A DNA stretch of 64,000 bases, taken from Advenella faeciporci (GTDB lineage: Bacteria; Pseudomonadota; Gammaproteobacteria; Burkholderiales; Burkholderiaceae_B). This document shows, piece after piece, positions 29,702 through 39,702 of this stretch. Below the pieces are notes generated by a model. That model was not told the DNA's origin. It searched no databases and saw only the letters and a list, made by a program, of their open reading frames with translations. The stretch spans positions 62,001 to 126,000 of the forward strand of contig NZ_BMYS01000006.1 in the NCBI RefSeq assembly GCF_014652395.1, read 5' to 3'. The stretch's first letter is position 1; every line of letters starts with the position of its first letter. The translations under genes were made by a program, and so were the position numbers.

Positions 29702-30285
29702 GGTGTTGATAATGACCAGGCACTGCTGTTGAATGCATTAATCTGAAAAGGCCTCGGAAGCAGGGAGGTATCGAGCTTCAGGCGTAATCTGCCTTTATAG
29801 TTAATGGCGGGATCAAGCTGGTCAAGATCATTGATTGGCCAGCTTTCAAGGTTAATAATATGCTGCAGGGAGTCGTCCAGCGACAATTCTGGAATGGATA
29901 GATCTCCGTAACTGATTCGCCACTGACGCAACAGCGCATTGTATTGAATACGCCAGGTATGCTGCTGCGCCAATTCTGTTTTATCAAACCATAGGCGCTG
30001 TGGCTTAAGCACTTCCATATTGATGGTGAAATAAAGCGGCACCCCTTTTTCAGCGGCATTGCGCACTTCCTCTCCAAGGTTTAAGGAAATATTGGCCGAC
30101 AGGGTATAGTTCTCTTTTTCCTTGTCCAGCTCAAGGGATTCTATCCAGGCATCGGGCTGCGCCTGCTGAAACTGATGGGCATATGAAAACCACACTGGTA
30201 ACAGCAGGAAAACGGCTAAAAACGACCACATGAAAATACGGCCAAACCATTGAAATCCAGATTGAGAAAAAACATCGTCCTTCAA
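29653..30285 (-). CDS. DUF4390-family exported protein
   Basis: Protein of 210 residues with one N-terminal hydrophobic helix (about 17-36, signal peptide or anchor) and a beta-rich domain, matching DUF4390 proteins found between rsmB and ntrY in betaproteobacteria. Function is unknown. It starts at a TTG that overlaps the rsmB stop (TTGA), implying translational coupling, and it overlaps ntrY by 49 bases. Confidence 0.82.
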   Translation of the reverse strand: MKDDVFSQSGFQWFGRIFMWSFLAVFLLLPVWFSYAHQFQQAQPDAWIESLELDKEKENYTLSANISLNLGEEVRNAAEKGVPLYFTINMEVLKPQRLWFDKTELAQQHTWRIQYNALLRQWRISYGDLSIPELSLDDSLQHIINLESWPINDLDQLDPAINYKGRLRLKLDTSLLPRPFQINAFNSSAWSLSTPWKNFTLKVLDIKPSS

Positions 30286-31640
30286 ATTTCTTTACCATCC
30301 TTGCCTGCTACCGGCTTTTTACGGAACAGGGCATAATAAAAACCGTCATGCGGCGCAACACTGCCTGCCTGCTCTGCCAGCGGCAGGAGTTGTCCGGGTG
30401 CACCCAGCCGCTCGGCGTGTGGCAGCGACATTTCCAGATAACGAGCCTGCTCTTGCCCTTCTATGGGAAACAATGAACAGGTGACATACAGCAAGTAACC
30501 GCCCGGAGCAACCGTTTGCCACAATGCCTGCACAATCGTTCTTTGCAAGGCGGCGGTTTTGGCCAGGTCGGCCTCTTGCCTGAGCCATTTAATATCAGGA
30601 TGCCTGCGCACGATGCCCGATGCCGTACAAGGCACATCGGCCAGCACCAGGTCAAACGGCACGCCATCCCACCACTGCGACAAGTCGGCGGCATCGGCGG
30701 CCCGCATGTGCACATGCGGACCATCCAGCTTCAGGCGAGCCAGGTTTTCTTCCACCCGGGCAAGCCGGCGGCTGTCCACATCAAGCACCGTCATGTCCAG
30801 GTCGGCCAGCTCAAGCATATGTGCCGTTTTACCGCCAGGCGCGGCGCAGGCATCCAGCACCCGCATGCCATGGTGAACCGGGACTATTTCACCGGCCAGC
30901 TGGGCACCGGCATCCTGAACCGACCACCAGCCCTGTTCAAACCCCGGTATTTGCGTAACCGGCTGGGCCTGTGCCAGCACAAGGCCGGCATGCCCGGTTT
31001 CATGCGCTTCAATACCATGCTCACTGAACAGCCTGTGCAATGCCTCACGGCTGATTTGCCGTGTATTCACACGCAAGGTCATGGGGCCTGGTGTGGCCGC
31101 TGAGGCCAGAATGCCCTGCCACTGCTCGGGATATGCCTGTCGCACCTGACGAATCCACCATTTGGGGAAACCCCATTTCACCTCACTGCGTACGGCAATA
31201 GCTTGCATTAACGACGCTTTATTACGCAGAAAATTGCGCAGGCAGGCATTGACCAGCCCCTTGAATGAGGCGGTTTTCTTGTGTTTTTCGGCCGCCTTGA
31301 CGGCCTGGTTCACCACAGTGTGCGCATCGTAAACCGGTACGTGGCGCACCTTGTTCCGTTCCTGGTTTTCATCAACCGCCAGCAGGCATAAAGCCACCAC
31401 CAGCAAAGACTCAACCAGGCGATTAGGGGCTTTTTTATCCAGCAACAACTCACTTAAGGCCTGACCGGTTGCCAGCTGTCGCATGACATAAAACGACACA
31501 GACTGCACCGGCGCCCGCCATTCATCGGGCACCTCTTGCAGGGATTCGGTTAAAGAGCGCCCCGCCAGAACGTCACGCAAGCAGCCGGCACAGGCAAACA
31601 GGACATCAGACAGGGCAGGCGCGGCAACGGAAGAAGTCAT
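30282..31640 (-). CDS. rsmB: 16S rRNA (cytosine(967)-C(5))-methyltransferase
   Basis: Rossmann methyltransferase that makes m5C967. It has 452 residues: an N-terminal NusB-like helical domain (VNQAVKAAEKHK, GLVNACLRNFLR), SAM-binding DACAAPGGKTAHMLEL, motif IV VPCTASGIVRRHP and motif VI VTCSLFPIEGQEQ with the nucleophilic Cys. In most Burkholderiales fmt lies directly upstream; here fmt is 3.6 kb away. Confidence 0.95.
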   Translation of the reverse strand: MTSSVAAPALSDVLFACAGCLRDVLAGRSLTESLQEVPDEWRAPVQSVSFYVMRQLATGQALSELLLDKKAPNRLVESLLVVALCLLAVDENQERNKVRHVPVYDAHTVVNQAVKAAEKHKKTASFKGLVNACLRNFLRNKASLMQAIAVRSEVKWGFPKWWIRQVRQAYPEQWQGILASAATPGPMTLRVNTRQISREALHRLFSEHGIEAHETGHAGLVLAQAQPVTQIPGFEQGWWSVQDAGAQLAGEIVPVHHGMRVLDACAAPGGKTAHMLELADLDMTVLDVDSRRLARVEENLARLKLDGPHVHMRAADAADLSQWWDGVPFDLVLADVPCTASGIVRRHPDIKWLRQEADLAKTAALQRTIVQALWQTVAPGGYLLYVTCSLFPIEGQEQARYLEMSLPHAERLGAPGQLLPLAEQAGSVAPHDGFYYALFRKKPVAGKDGKEI

Positions 31641-31757
31641 AGGGAGCAGACAAAAAATAAACGAACAAGCCCAAGTGTAACCCGCCTTGATGTTGATTTA
31701 ACTGATTTTTCCGCCATTTCCCGTGTTAAGCCCGAAGAAAAAAAACAATTCCAGTCT

Positions 31758-32651
31758 TCAGGACTTGAGATGCCGGCCAAAAAAGTCCAGTGAACGGCGC
31801 CAGGCCAGACTGGCCGCTTTTTCATCATACCGTGGCGTTGTGTCGTTATGAAACCCATGATGCACATCGGCATACATATGCATTTCATAAGTCTTGCCAT
31901 GGTCCTGCAGGGCTTTTTCAAATGCAGGCCAGCCGGCATTGATTCTTTCATCCAGCCCGGCATAATGAATTTGCAAGGGTGCCTTGATGGCCGCCACTTC
32001 AGACACCGGGGGCTGGGGACCATAAAATGGCACTGCCGCGGCCAGGTCGGGCATACGGACCGCCAGAATGCCAGCCACGCCACCGCCATAACAAAAACCG
32101 ATCACCCCCAGCTTCCCGCTGGACTCGGGATGGGTTTTCAGGAACCCGGCCGCCGCCACCATGTCTTCAGTCCGTTTGCCCGGATCCAGTTTGGCAAACA
32201 TTTCCCTGGCCTTGTCTTCATCGCCAGGATAGCCGCCCACCACTGCCAGGGCATCGGGCGCAAAAGCCAGATAACCTTCAAGTGCCAACCGGCGCACAAC
32301 GTCTTCTATATAAGGATTCAGGCCACGGTTTTCATGGATGACCACCACAGCTGGCAAGGGCCCGCTGGCATTGGCCGGGCGTGCCAAATACCCTTTCATG
32401 GTGCCATTGCCTTCGGGAGAGGGGTATTCGGCATATTCCGCCTTGATCCGGCTGTCATCTTTGGGCACCTGCCGGGCCCAGGCAAAATTGGGTTGAAGGC
32501 TGTCCAGCAGGGCGGCAGCGGTAACCCCCCCAACGGCAAAACGGGCGCTACGGTTTAAAAACTCGCGCCGGCTGATAATGCCATGCACGTATAAATCAAA
32601 TTCTTTCAGTACGGCGGGCGAAAAATCACTTGTTTTTTTACGTTCCATCAT
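31758..32651 (-). CDS. Dienelactone hydrolase family protein with Tat signal
   Basis: Alpha/beta hydrolase of 297 residues. The nucleophile is Cys in GFCYGGG, with the acid in LDERINAGWP and the His in HHGFHND, the DLH-family triad; the HENRGLNPYIEDVVRRLA stretch is also typical. The N-terminus has a twin-arginine motif SRREFL followed by a hydrophobic Ala/Val-rich stretch (about residues 38-52), so export by Tat is likely, although the motif lies about 25 residues in. ATG 32651 has GAGG five bases upstream; the next codon is also ATG. Substrate is unknown and no chlorocatechol or aromatic pathway gene is adjacent. Confidence 0.85.
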   Translation of the reverse strand: MMERKKTSDFSPAVLKEFDLYVHGIISRREFLNRSARFAVGGVTAAALLDSLQPNFAWARQVPKDDSRIKAEYAEYPSPEGNGTMKGYLARPANASGPLPAVVVIHENRGLNPYIEDVVRRLALEGYLAFAPDALAVVGGYPGDEDKAREMFAKLDPGKRTEDMVAAAGFLKTHPESSGKLGVIGFCYGGGVAGILAVRMPDLAAAVPFYGPQPPVSEVAAIKAPLQIHYAGLDERINAGWPAFEKALQDHGKTYEMHMYADVHHGFHNDTTPRYDEKAASLAWRRSLDFFGRHLKS

Positions 32652-32802
32652 AACGACCTCTTCAGAAAAAGGTTGATAAAACAAGACTTTTCACAGTTTA
32701 CGGTGAATGGGGCCTGAACGGAACGAATTTCCAAAAAAAAAGTTAAAATACTGATTTTAAAAGTATTGTTGAGCCTGGCTCCTTCAAAAGGTATTGTTTT
32801 TT

Positions 32803-34122
32803 ATGTCCAACCCCAAAGTCGGTTTTGTCAGCCTTGGCTGTCCCAAAGCCCTGGTCGATTCTGAACGCATTCTTACCCAGTTGCGCACCGAAGGCTATCA
32901 AATTTCCCCCTCTTATGAAAATGCGGATGTGGTGGTGGTTAACACCTGTGGCTTCATCGACAGCGCCAAAGCCGAATCGCTGGAAGCCATTGGAGAAGCG
33001 CTTGCCGAAAATGGCAAAGTGATTGTGACCGGCTGCATGGGTGTGGAAGAAAACGTCATTCGCGAGGTGCACCCCAGCGTGCTGGCCGTTACCGGCCCCC
33101 AGCAATATGAGGAAGTGGTGCGAGCCGTGCACGAGGCGGCCCCGCCCAATCTGGAACACGACCCGTTTACCGACCTGGTACCACCCCAAGGCATCAAGCT
33201 GACGCCCCGCCACTACGCCTACCTGAAAATATCCGAAGGCTGCAACCACCGCTGCAGCTTCTGTATTATTCCGTCCATGCGCGGAGACCTGGTCAGCCGT
33301 CCGGTTGGCGATGTCCTGGACGAGGCCCAGCGCCTGGTGAATGCCGGCGTGAAAGAAATCCTGGTCATTTCCCAGGATACCAGCGCCTATGGGGTAGACC
33401 TTAAATATCGCAGCGGATTCTGGAATGGCCGCCCGGTTAAAACCCGCATGACCGAACTGTGCAGCGCCCTGTCAGAAATGGGCGTCTGGGTTCGCCTGCA
33501 CTATGTGTACCCCTATCCCAGTGTCGATGAAGTGATTCCCCTGATGGCCGAAGGCAAAATACTGCCTTATCTGGACATTCCTTTCCAGCACGCCAGCCCC
33601 CGCATTTTAAAAGCCATGAAACGCCCCGCTTTTGAGGACAAAACCCTGGCCCGCATTAAAAAATGGCGCGAAATCTGCCCCGAGCTCACCATTCGTTCCA
33701 CCTTTATCGTGGGCTTTCCCGGTGAAACCGAGGAAGACTTCCAATACCTGCTTGACTGGATGAGCGAAGCCCAGCTTGACCGGGTTGGCTGCTTCCAGTA
33801 TTCGCCGGTAGAAGGCGCACCGGCCAACGAATTGGCCGACCCGGTCCCTGACGATGTCAAACAGGATCGCTGGGAACGCTTCATGGCACACCAGCAGGCT
33901 ATTTCAGCCGCTCGCCTGCAAACTAAAATTGGCAGGGAAATTAGCGTTCTGGTTGACGAAATTGACGAAGATGGCGATGCGATTGGCCGCTCCAGCGCCG
34001 ACGCCCCCGAAATTGACGGTTGTGTTTACCTAAGCAGTGAAAAGACACTGAAACCGGGCGATATCGTGCGTGCGGTGGTAACCGATGCCGATGAATACGA
34101 TTTGTGGGCAGACGTCAAATAA
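32803..34122 (+). CDS. rimO: Ribosomal protein uS12 methylthiotransferase
   Basis: Radical SAM enzyme that methylthiolates the conserved Asp of ribosomal protein S12. It has 439 residues. The auxiliary cluster cysteines are in [22 protein letters not shown] and VTGCMGVEE; the radical SAM CxxxCxxC is [20 protein letters not shown] domain ends the protein. The specific [11 protein letters not shown] and [10 protein letters not shown] forms distinguish RimO from MiaB. A TTG three codons upstream is an alternative start. The stop overlaps the next gene by one base (TAATG). Confidence 0.95.
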   Translation: MSNPKVGFVSLGCPKALVDSERILTQLRTEGYQISPSYENADVVVVNTCGFIDSAKAESLEAIGEALAENGKVIVTGCMGVEENVIREVHPSVLAVTGPQQYEEVVRAVHEAAPPNLEHDPFTDLVPPQGIKLTPRHYAYLKISEGCNHRCSFCIIPSMRGDLVSRPVGDVLDEAQRLVNAGVKEILVISQDTSAYGVDLKYRSGFWNGRPVKTRMTELCSALSEMGVWVRLHYVYPYPSVDEVIPLMAEGKILPYLDIPFQHASPRILKAMKRPAFEDKTLARIKKWREICPELTIRSTFIVGFPGETEEDFQYLLDWMSEAQLDRVGCFQYSPVEGAPANELADPVPDDVKQDRWERFMAHQQAISAARLQTKIGREISVLVDEIDEDGDAIGRSSADAPEIDGCVYLSSEKTLKPGDIVRAVVTDADEYDLWADVK

Positions 34123-34751
34123 TGAGCGTATTTCCCAAAATCATTGCTTTCGATTTCGACGGCACCCTGGCCAATACCCTGCCCTGGTTCGATGAAATCC
34201 TGAGCAGTGTTGCACAAAAATATAACTTCCGGGACCCCTCGGCCGAAGAAAAGGCCCGCTTGCGCAGCATGGAGGCGGGCGAAATTTTGCAAACGCTGCA
34301 AATTCCTTTCTGGAAAGCACCCGCTATCCTGATGGAGTTCCGCCAGCGCATGCAAGACGCCTCCCCCAATATCGAACTGTTTGACGGCATTCCCGAGGCG
34401 TTGCAACAGCTGCATGCCAAGGGATACCAAATGGCGATCCTGAGCTCAAACAGTGAAATCAATGTCCGCCAGATTCTTGGCACGAACACGGGCTACTTTA
34501 ATGAATTCCTGTGTGGCACCGATCTGTTCGGCAAACCGGCCAAACTGGGCAAATTGCTGGATAAACACAAATTGTCCCCTGCCGAATGTCTACTGATTGG
34601 TGATGAATTACGTGATATTGAAGCATCGCGCAAAGCCAACGTCATGATTGGCTCGGTCACCTGGGGCTATAACAGCCATGATGCCCTGCAACAGGAACAG
34701 CCCAACTTTCTGTTCACCTCACCGGCAGACATCGTTAAGGCGTTAACTTAA
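34122..34751 (+). CDS. HAD-superfamily phosphatase (Gph-like)
   Basis: Haloacid-dehalogenase fold phosphatase of 209 residues: motif I FDFDGTLANTLPWF with the nucleophilic Asp, motif II ILSSNSE, motif III Lys in FGKPAKLGKLL and motif IV IGDELRDIEASR. It resembles phosphoglycolate phosphatase-type HAD-IA proteins; substrate not determined. Translationally coupled to rimO. Confidence 0.88.
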   Translation: MSVFPKIIAFDFDGTLANTLPWFDEILSSVAQKYNFRDPSAEEKARLRSMEAGEILQTLQIPFWKAPAILMEFRQRMQDASPNIELFDGIPEALQQLHAKGYQMAILSSNSEINVRQILGTNTGYFNEFLCGTDLFGKPAKLGKLLDKHKLSPAECLLIGDELRDIEASRKANVMIGSVTWGYNSHDALQQEQPNFLFTSPADIVKALT

Positions 34752-34772
34752 CGCTCAACCAGGCGTTCCCAA

Positions 34773-34828
34773 GCGCTAAAGTACCCCCTAAATTGAATGG
34801 GTATCCAATTTAGGGGGGTACTTTACGC
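34773..34828. terminator. Long inverted repeat between convergent HAD and gtrA genes
   Basis: Arms 34777-34795 (TAAAGTACCCCCTAAATTG) and 34806-34825 pair over 19 positions with one extra G, around a 10-base loop; flanking GCG/CGC extend it. It lies in the 93-base gap between convergent stops, the place of a bidirectional terminator, but there is no clear T-run beyond the A/T at the stem foot. It could also be the remnant of an inverted-repeat element. Confidence 0.5.
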
Positions 34829-34844
34829 CACGTGGAAATACCGC

Positions 34845-35213
34845 TTATGGCCTGAATACAATATATCTTGAGTAAATAAACCCAATTACCAGGCTGGTGC
34901 CTGAAAAAGCCGCCAGTGTGATAACCGGTAAAGCACCCAGCACATCGGCTCCCCATCCGAACAGAATGGACAGCGCCCCCATGAATGACACGAACAATAA
35001 ATAACGCTTTACACTGGTATTGGACTGGAAGGTAAAGCGGGCATTGACAAAAAAACTGAAGGTCACGGCAACGCAAAAAGCCACAAAATTGCCTGTAGCC
35101 TGGCTGGTACTGAAAACACGGTACACCAGGAAAAAAACACCCCAGTGAATCAGGGTATTCAGCACCCCGGTCATCAGGTATTTTGAAAACAAAACACCTG
35201 TTTGACGGCTCAT
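34845..35213 (-). CDS. GtrA-family membrane protein
   Basis: Protein of 122 residues with four membrane helices and the GtrA pattern (FSKYLMTGVLNTLIHW at the start, FFVNARFTFQSN in the middle, SRYIVFRP at the end). GtrA proteins are thought to flip undecaprenyl-phosphate-linked sugars. The ATG overlaps the fmt stop (TGATG), so it is coupled to fmt; no glycosyltransferase lies beside it, but a GT2 and an ArnT-like enzyme are encoded 13-15 kb away. Confidence 0.87.
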   Translation of the reverse strand: MSRQTGVLFSKYLMTGVLNTLIHWGVFFLVYRVFSTSQATGNFVAFCVAVTFSFFVNARFTFQSNTSVKRYLLFVSFMGALSILFGWGADVLGALPVITLAAFSGTSLVIGFIYSRYIVFRP

Positions 35214-36148
35214 CAAGGTTTCCAACCCGTTACAAAAACCGCGACCGGCTGTCGCTTGCCACCGGCCTTTTGCAGTTCAAGCAAACGCAATACGCCCTGC
35301 CCGGTGGCAATATCCACCCCTTCGGCCGTGGCCCGTAACACACTGCCTGGTACTGCGCCGGTATTTTCATCCAACGCCACCGCCTGCCACACCTTGACCG
35401 GGTCTTTCAGGCCTGGCAGCTGCAAAGTGGCCCCTGGCACCGGATTAAATGCCCGAATGCGGCGGGCAATGGTTTGGGCATCCTGGTTAATATCAATCGG
35501 GGCTTCGGATTTTTCCAGCTTGGCCGCGTAAGTCACCCCTTCCTCAGGCTGGGGCACGGCCTTGAGCTCAGCCGTACCCAGCTTGCCCAATACCGCGGTA
35601 ATGCATTCGGCCCCCATTTGTGCCAGCTGGTCATGCAACTCGGCAGCCGTCTGGTCGGTAATATCAATGCTTTTTTCAAGCAATACGTCGCCCGTATCCA
35701 GACCGGCGTCCATTTGCATAATCGCCACCCCGGTTTGCGCATCGCCAGCCTCAATCGCCCGCTGAATGGGCGCAGCACCACGCCAGCGTGGCAACAGGCT
35801 GGCGTGAATATTCAGGCAACCGTATTTGGGCAGATCAAGCACCCACTGGGGCAGAATAAGCCCATAAGCCGCCACCACCATCACATCAGGGGCAAGCGCC
35901 TGCAACACCTGTTGCACTTGTCGGGCTTCATCAGGATACTTGCCGTCAAGCCGCAGGCTTTGGGGCTGCAACACCTGCGCCCCTTGCGCCAGGGCCTCTT
36001 GCTTGACCGGGCTGGGCGTTAATTTCAGCCCCCTGCCCGACGGGCGATCGGGCTGGGTTAATACCAACGGGACTTCGTGTCCGGCCTTGGCAATTGCCTC
36101 ATAGGCCAGGCGGGCAAACTCGGGGGTACCGGCAAATATAACTCGCAT
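35213..36148 (-). CDS. fmt: Methionyl-tRNA formyltransferase
   Basis: Formylates initiator Met-tRNA using 10-formyl-tetrahydrofolate. It has 311 residues, beginning [19 protein letters not shown]; the active-site region is [19 protein letters not shown] and [13 protein letters not shown]. The C-terminal OB-like domain contains RAFNPVPGA. Usually in a def-fmt-rsmB cluster; here def, fmt and rsmB are separated by other genes. Confidence 0.97.
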   Translation of the reverse strand: MRVIFAGTPEFARLAYEAIAKAGHEVPLVLTQPDRPSGRGLKLTPSPVKQEALAQGAQVLQPQSLRLDGKYPDEARQVQQVLQALAPDVMVVAAYGLILPQWVLDLPKYGCLNIHASLLPRWRGAAPIQRAIEAGDAQTGVAIMQMDAGLDTGDVLLEKSIDITDQTAAELHDQLAQMGAECITAVLGKLGTAELKAVPQPEEGVTYAAKLEKSEAPIDINQDAQTIARRIRAFNPVPGATLQLPGLKDPVKVWQAVALDENTGAVPGSVLRATAEGVDIATGQGVLRLLELQKAGGKRQPVAVFVTGWKP

Positions 36149-36292
36149 AATTCCTTATCTTCCTGCAAACAATCCTGAATGATAACGATTTTAACTCACT
36201 ACATGCCGTAAATTCCGGCAATCAGCGCTTATCTTCAGCCGATTCAGTTAAAGTAACGGCAATCAGCACTTCTTTCGGCACGATCCAATATT

Positions 36293-37246
36293 ATGAGTCA
36301 ATTACCCCATTCCGAAGCAAAAAACCGGGATTCCTCCAGCCACCACCCCTCCGCAAAAAAGCCGGGCGCTACCCTGGCCCAAAATAATGAGCGTGTCAGG
36401 GTAGCCCGTATCAGCACCTGGGTCAGTGTTGCCGTTAACTTCAGCCTGTCAGTCTTGCAAATCATGATTGGCATTATCGCCCATTCACAAGCCCTGATTG
36501 CCGATGCCGTTCACACCCTGTCAGACCTGGTGTCGGATTTTGTGGTGCTGTTTGCCAGCAAACATGCCAATAAAGCCCCTGATGACAACCACCAGTACGG
36601 GCACCAGCGTTTTGAAACCCTGGCGGCCCTGGGTATTGGGGTTTTATTGTTACTGGTTGGCGTTGAAATGATCTGGGCAGCGGCCAAAAGCGTACAAAGC
36701 GGAAAGCCTATTGCCCAGGTGCACTACTCCGCCCTTATCATTGCCTTCGCCACACTGGTTGGCAAAGAACTGCTCTTCAGGTATCTGCTCAGACAGGCTG
36801 AAAAAGTCCGCTCGTCCATGTTGGTGGCCAATGCCTGGCACTCGCGTTCCGATGCCGCTTCATCCCTGATTGTGGCCATCGGGATTCTGGCCAACCTGAT
36901 TGGCTTTACCTGGGCCGACCCGGTTGCCGCCCTTATCGTGGGCCTGATGATTTCCCGCATGGGTCTTAAATTCATCTGGTCTACCCTGAATGACCTGACC
37001 GACCGCTCGGTAGATGCCGAAACCTACCAGCGCATTCACGACAAACTGGCCAGCACCCCTGGCCTGCTGGGCATTCATGACCTTAAAACCCGCAAAATGG
37101 GGGACATGATTTTAGTGGAAGTGCACCTTGAGCTGCCCGCCAACATGACCATTGCCGAAGGCCATGAGATTTCCGAAGAAGCCTGCCGGCGGGCTATGGT
37201 GGATGAGGATATTTTAGATATCACCACCCACTTTGACCCGCACTAA
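36293..37246 (+). CDS. Cation diffusion facilitator family metal exporter
   Basis: Proton-coupled divalent metal (Zn2+, Co2+, Fe2+ or Mn2+) efflux protein of 317 residues with six membrane helices. The transport site is formed by ADAVHTLSDLVSD in helix 2 and WHSRSDAASS in helix 5; a His-containing cytoplasmic domain ends TTHFDPH. The hydrophilic N-terminus contains a few His residues. Two copies of CGGCAATCAGC lie 41 bases apart just upstream (36215-36268). Metal preference cannot be fixed from sequence. Confidence 0.92.
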   Translation: MSQLPHSEAKNRDSSSHHPSAKKPGATLAQNNERVRVARISTWVSVAVNFSLSVLQIMIGIIAHSQALIADAVHTLSDLVSDFVVLFASKHANKAPDDNHQYGHQRFETLAALGIGVLLLLVGVEMIWAAAKSVQSGKPIAQVHYSALIIAFATLVGKELLFRYLLRQAEKVRSSMLVANAWHSRSDAASSLIVAIGILANLIGFTWADPVAALIVGLMISRMGLKFIWSTLNDLTDRSVDAETYQRIHDKLASTPGLLGIHDLKTRKMGDMILVEVHLELPANMTIAEGHEISEEACRRAMVDEDILDITTHFDPH

Positions 37247-37327
37247 TCAGCCTGGCAGCCATACCCCGGGCGGGCTTGACGCCTGCCAGGCATATGCCCC
37301 GTCTTTTACGGCCAGACACGCAAGAGT

Positions 37328-38245
37328 CTAGGTACACACAGCAGCACGTTTATTAACCAGAGCCTTGCCGGCACGGCTGGCATTGGGACGCTGCAAATAA
37401 TCGGAAATCCACTGCCCGGTGGTAATAACGGCATCCAGGTCAATGCCCGTTTCAATCCCCATGCCCTGCAACATATACAGGACATCTTCGGTGGCCACGT
37501 TGCCCGTTGCCCCCTTGGCATAAGGGCAGCCACCCAATCCGGCCACCGATGAATGGAAAATTGAAATACCGGCCTGCAAGGAAGCATAGATATTGGCCAG
37601 CGCCTGCCCGTAGGTATCATGAAAATGCCCGGAAACCTGACGAGGGTCAACCTTTTCGGTAACCGCCGACATGACCCGGTAAACCTGGGCGGCAGTGGCA
37701 ACGCCAATCGTATCGGCCACATCAATTTCATCACAACCCAGGGCAATCAGGCGCTGGGCCACGTGCACCACCGATTCAACCGGAACCTCGCCCTGATAGG
37801 GGCAACCCAGCGCACAGCTGATACTGCCACGCAGGCGGATGCCAGCCTCTTTGGCCGCCCGGGCCACCGGCTCGAAACGGTCAATGGATTCATCAATGGA
37901 GCAGTTGATGTTTTTTTGCGAAAAAGCTTCGCTGGCTGCGCCAAAAATAACCACTTCATCGGCCTTGGCTGCCAGCGCACCTTCAAAACCGCGCATATTG
38001 GGCGTCAGCACCGAATAAACCGTGCCTTCCCGGCGTTTGATGGCCTCCATGACCTGGGCGCCATCAGCCATTTGCGGCACCCACTTGGGTGACACGAAGG
38101 AAGTTGCTTCTATATTCAGAAAACCGGCATCGCTAAGCTGGTTGACCAGCGACACCTTGATATCGGTAGGGACGAATTCTTTCTCATTTTGCAAGCCGTC
38201 ACGTGGACCTACTTCTACAATTTTTACTTTATCTGGCAATGCCAT
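37328..38245 (-). CDS. Hydroxymethylglutaryl-CoA lyase
   Basis: Cleaves HMG-CoA to acetyl-CoA and acetoacetate, the last step of leucine breakdown. The TIM-barrel protein has 305 residues: KIVEVGPRDGLQNEKEFV with the metal-binding Asp, HFHDTYGQALANI with metal-binding His, and the signature VAGLGGCPYAKGATGN with the catalytic Cys. No other leucine-degradation gene is adjacent, so it is an isolated gene here. Confidence 0.94.
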   Translation of the reverse strand: MALPDKVKIVEVGPRDGLQNEKEFVPTDIKVSLVNQLSDAGFLNIEATSFVSPKWVPQMADGAQVMEAIKRREGTVYSVLTPNMRGFEGALAAKADEVVIFGAASEAFSQKNINCSIDESIDRFEPVARAAKEAGIRLRGSISCALGCPYQGEVPVESVVHVAQRLIALGCDEIDVADTIGVATAAQVYRVMSAVTEKVDPRQVSGHFHDTYGQALANIYASLQAGISIFHSSVAGLGGCPYAKGATGNVATEDVLYMLQGMGIETGIDLDAVITTGQWISDYLQRPNASRAGKALVNKRAAVCT

Positions 38246-38338
38246 GACTGTCTTCCTTCCTTTAGTTTGCTCATTTTAAAAATAATCATTCAGGGCCATA
38301 AACGGCTTTTTTCAAACTTTCATTATAATCTGAACCGT

Positions 38339-39493
38339 CTAGCGCACACGCTGATATCGTCCATCATTCAAACGCACAATATAAGCGGCCAGCTCCAGCG
38401 TCAGCAACTGGCTACCTGCTTCAGATACGCCAATGCGCAAATCGTTTACCAGGTCATCCAGGCTGAAAGGCTCAAACCCCATCCGCTCCAGCAAACGAAG
38501 CTGTTCGGGACCTGGAACAAAGCCATCGGCATGATCAGGCACCGCATCCGCCTTCATCGCGCCTCCCATGCCTGCATTCAACTTGCTTCCCGGGGTGCCC
38601 GCCAGCTCTTCCTGTATATCCATGGCCGTTTCCACCAGTTTTGCCCCCTGGCGGATCAGGGCATGGCATCCCCGTGACAGGGGGGAATGAATCGAACCGG
38701 GAATCGCAAACACCTCTCGCCCCATTTCTCCGGCCAGACGGGCGGTAATGAGTGAACCGCTTTGTTTGGCCGCTTCCACCACCAGCACCCCTTTGGACAA
38801 ACCCGCCACAATCCGGTTGCGCCGTGGAAACTGATGCACCACGGCGGGCGTGTCCAGCGGCAGTTCTGACACCAATGCCCCCTGTTCGCGAATGCGCAGG
38901 GCCAGGTTCTTGTTGGCAGCCGGATACAGGCGATTGATCCCCGTGCCCATCACGGCTATCGTGCTGCCCGTGCCTGCCGGCGCTTCAAGGGCACCTTCGT
39001 GAGCAGCGGTGTCTATGCCATGGGCAAGCCCGCTGACCACACACCAGCCCTGCCCAGCCAGGTATTTGGCAAAGGCACGGGCATTGTCGCTGCCACCCAG
39101 TGTGGCATTACGGGCTCCCACCATGACAATGGCCGGCATGGCCAACACCTCGGGACGGCCATCCACGTATAACAAAACAGGCGGATCATGCGTATCAAAC
39201 AGGGCTTTGGGGTACAAAGGGTCGGCCAGCGTGAGAATGTAATGCCCGGGCCGGGCCAGCCACTCGAAGGTTTTATTGATTAATGCCTGAAGGTCAGGCT
39301 CAGGCTCTGCCGCCAGCTGCACAGCCAGTTTTTGTGGCAGATATTTCATGAGCTGGCCAACCGATGCGGCAAACACCTGGTCTGGCAAACCAAAAACCGC
39401 CAGCAGCTGACGCGCCGTTACCGGCCCCACGCCCGGCTCAAGGGTAAGCCTTAACCAGGCCTGCAATTCTTCTTGGGAGCTCATAAAAGACAT
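38339..39493 (-). CDS. dprA: DNA-processing protein DprA
   Basis: Loads RecA on incoming single-stranded DNA during natural transformation. The product of 384 residues has an N-terminal helical domain, the Rossmann-like core (VSGLAHGIDTAAHEGAL, FPRRNRIVAGLS, SGSLITARLAGE) and a C-terminal winged helix (LLERMGFEPFSLDDLVND). Start at ATG 39493; another ATG lies three codons later and neither has a clear ribosome-binding site. It is divergent from def, as commonly seen in proteobacteria. Confidence 0.95.
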   Translation of the reverse strand: MSFMSSQEELQAWLRLTLEPGVGPVTARQLLAVFGLPDQVFAASVGQLMKYLPQKLAVQLAAEPEPDLQALINKTFEWLARPGHYILTLADPLYPKALFDTHDPPVLLYVDGRPEVLAMPAIVMVGARNATLGGSDNARAFAKYLAGQGWCVVSGLAHGIDTAAHEGALEAPAGTGSTIAVMGTGINRLYPAANKNLALRIREQGALVSELPLDTPAVVHQFPRRNRIVAGLSKGVLVVEAAKQSGSLITARLAGEMGREVFAIPGSIHSPLSRGCHALIRQGAKLVETAMDIQEELAGTPGSKLNAGMGGAMKADAVPDHADGFVPGPEQLRLLERMGFEPFSLDDLVNDLRIGVSEAGSQLLTLELAAYIVRLNDGRYQRVR

Positions 39494-39702
39494 TTGAAAA
39501 ACAAGGATGAAATAAGCATTATCTTACCGTGCCACTGGCGCTGAAAGGTGTGCACCCGTGCACCAACTTGAAATACGACAGTGTGCCACCATTTACTGCC
39601 AGGAAACGGGGAAAACGGATAATTTGATCTGCCCGGCATTCGCGAAGTGCGTTTGCCTGCGCCGGCCCCGCACGGGAAATACCCCGTTCAGGGCACAGCA
39701 GT

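Noticed and set aside
31637-32089. 150-codon frame overlapping the dienelactone hydrolase
   Set aside because: Same strand but different frame, Met/Trp-rich product, no motif; the hydrolase frame with full triad explains the region.
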